Shown here piece by piece: positions 1 through 4,199 of a DNA stretch of 6,703 nt; the first letter of the stretch is position 1, and the number at the start of each line of letters is the position of its first letter. The position numbers and the translations under genes were made by a program. The notes below the pieces were generated by a model that saw nothing but the letters and a program-made list of their open reading frames with translations, made no database searches and was not told where the DNA came from. The stretch comes from an uncultured Actinomycetes bacterium (GTDB taxonomy: Bacteria > Actinomycetota > Thermoleophilia > Solirubrobacterales > Solirubrobacteraceae): assembly GCA_937888775.1 (NCBI GenBank), contig CALAQT010000391.1, positions 1 to 6,703 of the forward strand. Direction: 5' to 3'.

Positions 1-2
1 AG

Positions 3-479
3 CAGCTGATCGAGTACGAGCGCGCGGCGGCGATCCAGCGGAGGATCGTCTGGCGACTCGGCCGTCGGTGCAGCTTCAGCGAATTGCGCGACGCGCCGCC
101 GGCCGCGGTGCTCGCCCGTCAGGCCCCGGCGCTGCTGGCGTCCTTCGATCTGTCGGCGACCAGGGCGAGCGCGCTGGTCAAAGCCGCGCGTGAGGTGGCC
201 ACGGGTCGCGTTGACCTCAGCGATCCGCAGCACGAGTCGGGCTGGCGGCGCCTCCGGGCGATCCGAGGCATCGGGAGCTGGACCGTGCAGACGCTGGCGC
301 TCACCGGCCAGGGCCGGCTTGATCAGCTGCCGGCCGGCGATCTTGGCTACCTGAAGCTCGTCGGCCGTCTGCGCACCGGCAACCCGTCCGCGCGGGCGAC
401 CGAGGAGGAGGTGGCCGAGTTCTTTGCGCCGTATGCGCCCTGGACCGGCCTGGCCGGGCTCCACGCCCTCATGCCGTGA
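3..479 (+). CDS. DNA-3-methyladenine glycosylase II-like (HhH-GPD family), 5'-truncated by window edge
   Basis: Base-excision repair glycosylase that would remove alkylated bases such as 3-methyladenine from DNA. The frame is open to the window's left edge, so only about 158 C-terminal residues are seen; an in-frame TTG at 84 is not a believable start because homologous sequence continues upstream of it. The helix-hairpin-helix is visible as LRAIRGIGSWTVQ (codons 252-290), matching the L-x-x-I-x-G-I-G-x-W-T-A pattern of AlkA. It is followed by LPAGDLGYLKLVGRL, in which the Asp at codon 339-341 sits where AlkA has its catalytic aspartate. The upstream segment EYERAAAIQRRIVWRLG fits the helix before the HhH region. 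The C-terminus (FFAPYAPWTGLAGLHAL) resembles the usual 'W.P.R..A..YLW' closing segment but is less typical. The family is secure; whether it acts as AlkA or as another HhH-GPD glycosylase cannot be decided from a fragment. It converges on the lipoprotein gene downstream. Confidence 0.85.
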   Translation, partial: QLIEYERAAAIQRRIVWRLGRRCSFSELRDAPPAAVLARQAPALLASFDLSATRASALVKAAREVATGRVDLSDPQHESGWRRLRAIRGIGSWTVQTLALTGQGRLDQLPAGDLGYLKLVGRLRTGNPSARATEEEVAEFFAPYAPWTGLAGLHALMP

Positions 480-531
480 TTCAGAGATTGCGCGCCCGCC
501 ACTCGCGAGATCTGCTTGCGGAATTCCGATC

Positions 532-554
532 ACCCGACCGGGACTCCGGGTCGG
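532..554. terminator. Weak inverted repeat between convergent genes, possible bidirectional terminator
   Basis: The 144-nt gap between the convergent glycosylase and lipoprotein genes contains CCGACC (534-539) facing GGTCGG (549-554) with a 9-nt loop. An alternative 5-bp pairing is ACCCG (532-536) with CGGGT (547-551). Its position between two convergent 3' ends suits a shared terminator. No T-tract follows on either strand, so it is not a standard intrinsic terminator. The rest of the gap shows no gene or other signal. Confidence 0.25.
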
Positions 555-623
555 TTACGGCTGAGCCGTCTGCGGCAAGATCGATCGCCACACGTCGCCG
601 GGCCTGCCCTTCCGGGGTGATGC

Positions 624-1238
624 TCAGCCCGTATAAACGGGGGAGGTCACGAGTTGGGACCCGCATGGCGTGATCCGCGGAACGCCCCCACCGGTCAGCG
701 AAACCCGCAGGGCTCCGGTGCCGCCGGGCGGCACCGATTCCAGCGCCGTCGCTCGGACGCAGCGGTGGGCGCCCGCGTACTCGCTGTTGGTCACGAAGCT
801 GAGGCCGAAGCGCGCACTGGAGCTCGGCGCCAGCAGCACCCGACTCGGCGGACTCATCGTGTCAGGGAAGAAGCCGCCGCCCCGCTTCAGGCGCGTGGCG
901 ATCGTGTGCCCAGCGGCGTTGAGCAGGCGCGCGCCGGGGTATCCCCGCAATGTGCACATCGGCCCGGAGGCGTTGCGCAGCGCGAACGTCACCTCCAGAT
1001 GGCCGGTCGCCCCCTGGGTACCCACGACCGTGAGTCGCAGCCTCGCGCTGGCGCAGGGCAACGGCACCGGCTGCGGCGAGGGGGCTGCTGCGTGCGGTGA
1101 GGCGGCGCGGTGGGTCCCGGCCGTCGTCGACGACGACGGCGGGGGCTGCGAGCTGCCGCAAGCGCCGATCGCCAGCGCGCCGAGCACCGCGAAGGCCGTC
1201 TGGACCGATCTGGCAAGCCGGGGGGAATAGTTCTGCAT
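624..1238 (-). CDS. DUF4232 domain secreted lipoprotein
   Basis: Predicted lipid-anchored extracytoplasmic protein of 204 residues; its function is unknown, as for most DUF4232 proteins. The start at 1238 is preferred because MQNYSPRLARSVQTAFAVLG gives a charged n-region and hydrophobic core ending in the lipobox AIGAC (Cys27), and GAGG lies about 7 nt upstream of the ATG. Residues 28-60 are a Pro/Ser/Ala-rich linker typical of the segment behind a lipid anchor. The DUF4232 domain spans about 62-200, with the characteristic pattern: a first Cys (62), then GATGHLEVTFALRN, then MCTLRGYPGARLLN (Cys95). A 'VLLAPSSSARFGLSF' strand fits the usual 'v.L.PG..A...l' strand. Two further Cys at 160 and 192 suggest two disulfides in the mature domain. 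In-frame upstream ATGs at 1259 and 1325 would bury the signal peptide and are rejected. The gene stands alone on the - strand, just downstream of a peptidase-like remnant. Confidence 0.85.
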   Translation of the reverse strand: MQNYSPRLARSVQTAFAVLGALAIGACGSSQPPPSSSTTAGTHRAASPHAAAPSPQPVPLPCASARLRLTVVGTQGATGHLEVTFALRNASGPMCTLRGYPGARLLNAAGHTIATRLKRGGGFFPDTMSPPSRVLLAPSSSARFGLSFVTNSEYAGAHRCVRATALESVPPGGTGALRVSLTGGGVPRITPCGSQLVTSPVYTG

Positions 1239-1272
1239 CGGTGCGCCTCGCCCACACATCGTAGGGTCGTCG

Positions 1273-1395
1273 TCAGCGGGTGGGATGTGGGCGCAGATAG
1301 GCGACGACGTCGCGCGCCAGGTCATACGCGTCGGGAGAGCCCAGGCCGGTGGCCGGATCCCAGCTGGAGACGATCCACGGCGCGACGATCCTAGT
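1273..1395 (-). pseudogene. Possible remnant: C-terminal end of an S53 (sedolisin/kumamolisin-type) peptidase
   Basis: In the gap between the transporter operon and the lipoprotein gene, the - strand reads TRIVAPWIVSSWDPATGLGS, then PDAYDLARDVVAYLRPHPTR and a TGA stop at 1275-1273. Known S53 peptidases end with GPGWDP-x-TG-x-G-(S/T)-P about 15-25 residues before the stop (human TPP1 and kumamolisin both do). Here WDPATGLGSP lies at 1333-1362, about 20 residues from the stop, so motif and position both match. The glycines before the Trp (GPG, part of the calcium site) are replaced by VSS, and nothing S53-like is found further upstream: the frame runs into the antisense-overlapping 3' end of the binding-protein gene with no start signal. 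The likeliest reading is the tail of a deleted or displaced peptidase gene that once sat just upstream of the DUF4232 gene. Chance resemblance is possible because the match is short. Confidence 0.4.
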
Positions 1396-1451
1396 GCAGA
1401 GTTCTCGGACTAACCGGCGGCCAGGGCGCGCTGCCCACCAAGCCCGCAGCT

Positions 1452-2465
1452 CTACAGGCCCTGCCCCGCCAGCAGCTCGTTGGTGGAGGCATCTGCGAAA
1501 GCCGACTGGCTGGAGATCAGGTGATTGCTCAGCATCCACTCGCCGTAGGCGTTCCACTGAGCCGAATCCTGCCAACCCCACGGCTCGCCGGCCTTGGTGG
1601 GGAAGAACGCCGGCAGCGTCGCCCCCACGCTGGCCAGCTGGAGCTTGGAGTCCAGCGAGGGATTCGCGCTGAGCAGCGCGTTGACCCCGGCCTGGGGGTT
1701 GTTACGCACCGACTCGTATCCGCGCGCCAGCGCCTGCACGAAGCGGCGCAGCACGTTGGTCCGGTTGGCGATCTCGCTCTCGCGCGCCACCAGCACGAGC
1801 TCGTTGTAGGGCGGCACCCCAGCGTCGTTGACGCGGATCACGTGGGGATGCTTGCCGTCCTGGGTGAGCTGAATCGCCTCATAGTTCCAGTAGGCACCGA
1901 GCGTGGCGTCGACCCGTCCGGAGATCATCGCGGGCACCAGGTTGGCGCCGACGTTAATCTCCTTAACCGAGCTGGCCGGGACGTGGGCGCGCGCCAGGAT
2001 CGTGTCAAGATAGGCGTGCTGGTAGGGGATGCCGGCGTCGCCAACGCGCTTGCCGCGCAGGTCGGCCGGACTGGTGATGTGCTTATAGCCCAGCGAGACG
2101 ATCGAGGTCAGCGGCTGCTGGACGATCGCTCCGATCGCCGCCAGCCCCGCACCCTTGTCACGGGCCAGCATCACCTCGGGCTCGTAGGAGATGGCAACGT
2201 CGACCTTGCCCGCGGCCAGCAGCTGGAGCGGCGTGGCGGGATCGGTTGGCACCTGGATCTGCACGCTCAACCCGGCCCGGGTGAAGTCCCCCTCCTGGAT
2301 CGCCCGGTAGAGCCCGACGTGGTCGGCGTTGGGAAACCAGTCGAGCATCACCGTAAGCGACTGGGAGCCACCCGCGGTTGCCAGCCGATCCTTCTTCTCA
2401 CCACAGGCCGCGAGCCCGAGCGTCAGGGCCACAGCGCCGGCGATCAGTGCCAGGGTTCGTCTCAT
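1452..2465 (-). CDS. thiY: ABC transporter substrate-binding lipoprotein, NMT1/THI5-like (ThiY-type)
   Basis: Extracytoplasmic solute-binding protein of 337 residues, predicted to capture a thiamine pyrimidine precursor (formylaminopyrimidine or HMP class) and deliver it to the permease. The signal peptide MRRTLALIAGAVALTLGLAA ends in a lipobox with Cys21. The NMT1/THI5-like fold begins with LTVMLDWFPNADHVGLYRA (37-55), a hallmark of the ThiY/THI5-like group. It continues with LLAAGKVDVAISYEPEVMLA, the linker segment ITSPADLRGKRVGDAG and VPAMISGRVDATLGAYWNYE, all typical for type 2 periplasmic-binding folds. The CCCFC motif of yeast THI5 synthases is not seen, which favours transport over biosynthesis. 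The start is the ATG at 2465, overlapping the permease stop by 4 nt (ATGA), with GGAGAG (2474-2479) 8 nt upstream. It is the last gene of the operon. Substrate identity is inferred from the family plus the TPP riboswitch; related binding proteins carry riboflavin precursors, nitrate or sulfonates. Confidence 0.85.
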   Translation of the reverse strand: MRRTLALIAGAVALTLGLAACGEKKDRLATAGGSQSLTVMLDWFPNADHVGLYRAIQEGDFTRAGLSVQIQVPTDPATPLQLLAAGKVDVAISYEPEVMLARDKGAGLAAIGAIVQQPLTSIVSLGYKHITSPADLRGKRVGDAGIPYQHAYLDTILARAHVPASSVKEINVGANLVPAMISGRVDATLGAYWNYEAIQLTQDGKHPHVIRVNDAGVPPYNELVLVARESEIANRTNVLRRFVQALARGYESVRNNPQAGVNALLSANPSLDSKLQLASVGATLPAFFPTKAGEPWGWQDSAQWNAYGEWMLSNHLISSQSAFADASTNELLAGQGL

Positions 2466-3259
2466 CGGTCGATCTCTCCGGTTGGTTGGTAGGCCCACGG
2501 CAGCACGCGCCGCTCGGCCAGGGTTAGCAGGGCGAACAGCGCGATCGCGAACACGGACAGGATCACGATCGCGGCCCAGGCGCGCGCCATCAGCAGCTGC
2601 GGCTCTGAGATCAGGAACAGATAGCCCAGCCCGGCGTTGGCGCCCGACCCCTCGGCGAACACGGCGCCGATCACCGCGAACACGACCGCGATCTTCACCC
2701 CCGTGAACAGCCCCGGCAGCGCGGCCGGGAGCTCGACGTGGCGGAAGGTCCGCAGCCGCGTGGCATCGAAGGTTCGCATCAGCTTGAGCAGACCAGGATC
2801 GACTGCGGCCAAGCCGGCCAGGGTGGTCACCACGATCGAGAAGAACGACACCAGAGCGATCACGATCAGCTTGGGCAGGATCCCGAAGCCCAGCCATAGG
2901 ATCAGCAGCGGCGCGAGCATCGGGATCGGGATCGTCTGCGACGCCACCAGCAGCGGGTACACCGTGCGCCGCAGCGTGAGCGAGAAGTGGATCGCGATTG
3001 CGGACACCAGCCCCGCCGCCGCCGCCACCAATATCCCGAGCAGCACCTCCTCGGCCGTGACCAGGAAGTTGCTCCACAGCAGCGAGCGATCGCTGTAGAG
3101 CGATTGGGCGATTGAGTGCGGCGCGGGCAGGATCAGCGAATCGGCGCCGCCGAGGTCCACATAAAGCTCCCACACGCCCAGCAGCGCGCCCAGCAGCAGC
3201 CACGCGCGCCAGCCCGGCAACCGGACGTTGCGCCAGAGCAGTGGCCCGGCGAGCCTCAC
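2462..3259 (-). CDS. thiX: ABC transporter permease (ThiX/SsuC-type, binding-protein-dependent)
   Basis: Inner-membrane permease of 265 residues forming the channel of the thiamine-precursor importer, presumably as a homodimer. Hydrophobic segments are visible near 19-34, 66-90, 100-123, 127-152, 184-200 and 224-246, about six helices as usual for the TauC/SsuC/ThiX class. Between helices lies the cytoplasmic coupling loop MRTFDATRLRTFRHVELPAA (161-180), followed by LPGLFTGVKIA. This is the 'EAA' region that docks on the ATPase; the canonical EAA...G is degenerate here (TFDATRLRTF), but the V-x-LPAALP-G part is intact. IPIPMLAPLLILWLGFG (110-126) is the family's usual 'P..A..PL..lWfG.G' stretch. 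The start is a GTG at 3259 sharing GTGA with the ATPase stop, and the 3' end shares ATGA with the binding-protein gene, so translation of all three is probably coupled. Family assignment is strong; the symbol rests on operon context. Confidence 0.87.
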   Translation of the reverse strand: MRLAGPLLWRNVRLPGWRAWLLLGALLGVWELYVDLGGADSLILPAPHSIAQSLYSDRSLLWSNFLVTAEEVLLGILVAAAAGLVSAIAIHFSLTLRRTVYPLLVASQTIPIPMLAPLLILWLGFGILPKLIVIALVSFFSIVVTTLAGLAAVDPGLLKLMRTFDATRLRTFRHVELPAALPGLFTGVKIAVVFAVIGAVFAEGSGANAGLGYLFLISEPQLLMARAWAAIVILSVFAIALFALLTLAERRVLPWAYQPTGEIDR

Positions 3260-4020
3260 GCCCTCATCCCGAGCGCGTCGTAGACTAGCTCGCGCAGCGC
3301 GATCACCACCGGATCGGTCCGCCGCCGCGGTCGCTTCACTGCGACCGCCACCTCCGCCACCGAGCGGCCCGGGCGCGGCGACATGACGACGACGCGGTCA
3401 CCGAGCATCACCGCCTCCTCCACGTCGTGGGTCACGAACACGACGGTGCGTGGCTCTGAGGCCAGCACCGAGACGAGCCAGCCCTGCATCTCGGCGCGCG
3501 TGATCGCGTCCAGGGCGGCGAACGGCTCGTCGAGCGCCAGCACCGGTTTGCCGGCCAGGAGCGAGCGCAGGAACGAGATCCGCTGGCGCATTCCGCCCGA
3601 CAGCTGTGCCGGGCGCGCGGCCTCGAACCCGCTCAGCCCGAACCGTGTCAGCCAGGGCGCCGCCGCGGCGCGCGCTTCGGCGCGTGAGATTCCGCGCGCC
3701 ACCAGGGCCAGTGCCGCGTTGTCGGTCGTACTCAGCCACGGCAGCAGCAGGTCGCGCTGGGGCATCAGCGCCGCGGGCGCACAGCGCACCGTGCCGGCAT
3801 CGGGCGCCTGCAGGCCGCAGATCAACTCGAGCAGAGTCGACTTGCCACACCCGCTCGGGCCAACGACGGCGACGATCTCGCCAGGCCTGGCGAGGAGCGA
3901 CATTCCCGCCAGGGCCTCGACGGTCCCGTGCCGGGTGACGAACGCGCGGCTCACGAACTCCACATTCACCCCGTCGGCGCCGTGAAGATCGCGAGGCTCC
4001 TTCACGGGAGCCTCGATCAT
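3256..4020 (-). CDS. thiZ: ABC transporter ATP-binding protein (ThiZ/SsuB-type)
   Basis: Cytoplasmic ATPase of 254 residues that powers the importer. All nucleotide-binding motifs are present: Walker A GPSGCGKST (54-62), Q-loop MPQRDLLLPW (Gln88), signature LSGGMRQR (140-147), Walker B VLALDEP (160-166), D-loop AALDA (168-172) and H-loop His198 in VFVTHD. MPQRDLLLPW is typical of the SsuB/TauB/ThiZ nitrate-sulfonate-pyrimidine group. The ATG at 4020 is chosen because the only upstream ATG in frame (4047) falls in the conserved UAAUG loop of the TPP riboswitch and would add nine residues (MPAEGAVRA) unlike anything in the family. GGAGGGAG (4032-4039) precedes the 4020 start by 11 nt, a somewhat long spacing. 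It is the first gene of the operon and overlaps the permease by 4 nt. Expression should fall when TPP is abundant. ATPase identity is certain; the ThiZ role is inferred from the riboswitch and the ThiY-like partner. Confidence 0.88.
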   Translation of the reverse strand: MIEAPVKEPRDLHGADGVNVEFVSRAFVTRHGTVEALAGMSLLARPGEIVAVVGPSGCGKSTLLELICGLQAPDAGTVRCAPAALMPQRDLLLPWLSTTDNAALALVARGISRAEARAAAAPWLTRFGLSGFEAARPAQLSGGMRQRISFLRSLLAGKPVLALDEPFAALDAITRAEMQGWLVSVLASEPRTVVFVTHDVEEAVMLGDRVVVMSPRPGRSVAEVAVAVKRPRRRTDPVVIALRELVYDALGMRA

Positions 4021-4031
4021 TGCTCTGACTG

Positions 4032-4134
4032 CTCCCTCCGCGGGCATTACCCCACAGGTTCGAAGGGTCAGCGCCGGGTCGCGTGCTTGTGCGTGGGCGC
4101 TATCTCAGCCGGCCTTCCCGCCAGCCCCCCTGGG
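4032..4134 (-). ncRNA. TPP riboswitch (THI element) in the leader of the transporter operon
   Basis: Reading the - strand, the conserved thi-box parts occur in the right order. G-run 4130-4125 (P2 5'), CTGGC 4124-4120 pairing with GCCGG 4113-4109 (P3), then CTGAGA 4108-4103, the pyrimidine-binding junction. AGCGCC 4101-4096 pairs with GGCGCT 4075-4070 (an optional P3a arm), then ACCCTT 4068-4063 (P2 3'). Then comes GAACCTG 4061-4055, followed by GGG/CCC (4052-4050 with 4044-4042) closing loop TAATG 4049-4045, and GGAGGG 4039-4034 (P4 3'). This matches the classic ACCCUU-GAACCUG...UAAUGCC...GGAGGG consensus. P1 could not be drawn convincingly. The 3' aptamer strand contains the Shine-Dalgarno for the ATPase gene, so TPP binding would plausibly block translation initiation directly; no separate terminator hairpin is seen between the aptamer and the start codon. 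Confidence 0.93.
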
Positions 4135-4153
4135 TTTTCAGGTACCGGTTCTG

Positions 4154-4159
4154 ATCCTA
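4154..4159 (-). promoter_or_regulatory. Candidate -10 box of the TPP-controlled operon
   Basis: TAGGAT on the - strand, 4 of 6 matches to TATAAT, lies 24 nt upstream of the aptamer's first stem, placing transcription start near 4147 and giving a leader of about 127 nt. No good -35 hexamer is seen at 16-18 nt spacing (GACCGG/ACCGGT there), which is common for actinobacterial promoters. Position is the main support. Confidence 0.35.
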
Positions 4160-4185
4160 CCGCCTATTGCCCGCGGACCGGTCGG

Positions 4186-4191
4186 TAACGT
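4186..4191 (+). promoter_or_regulatory. Candidate -10 box for a leaderless transcript of the secreted protein gene
   Basis: TAACGT (TAnnnT pattern) ends 8 nt before the ATG at 4200, the spacing expected if transcription begins at the start codon itself. No Shine-Dalgarno-like sequence lies between 4180 and 4199, which fits a leaderless mRNA, a frequent arrangement in actinobacteria. The hexamer is a minimal match and no -35 is evident. Confidence 0.25.
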
Positions 4192-4199
4192 CCCGGCCT

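Noticed and set aside
481..666. A 61-codon - strand frame across the gap after the glycosylase.
   Set aside because: It overlaps the end of the DUF4232 gene in another frame, shows no family resemblance and has no ribosome-binding site.
1239..1325. Upstream ATGs (1259, 1325) for the DUF4232 gene.
   Set aside because: They move the hydrophobic signal segment 7-29 residues inward, and the 1325 version overlaps the S53-like frame. The ATG at 1238 has GAGG at good spacing.
1424..1436. Hairpin GGGC-GCGCT-GCCC just after the transporter operon as a terminator.
   Set aside because: The stem is only 4 bp and no T-tract follows on the - strand; this is expected by chance at such GC content.
1521..2492. 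A long + strand open frame of about 323 codons.
   Set aside because: It is antisense to the binding-protein gene. Its His/Arg/Gly/Val-rich composition is what a GC-rich complement gives, and it shows no domain or start signal.
2466..3203. A 583-residue - strand reading frame that extends the binding-protein frame far upstream.
   Set aside because: The upstream part is arginine/alanine-rich and unlike any family, and it lies antiphase over the clearly real permease gene. The true start with signal peptide, lipobox and ribosome-binding site is at 2465.
4021..4047. ATG at 4047 as start of the ATPase gene.
   Set aside because: It is the AUG of the conserved TPP aptamer loop, has no usable ribosome-binding site, and the added residues match no family N-terminus.
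4167..4199. TTG at 4167 as start of the secreted protein.
   Set aside because: It would place 11 polar and charged residues before an already complete signal peptide beginning at the ATG at 4200.
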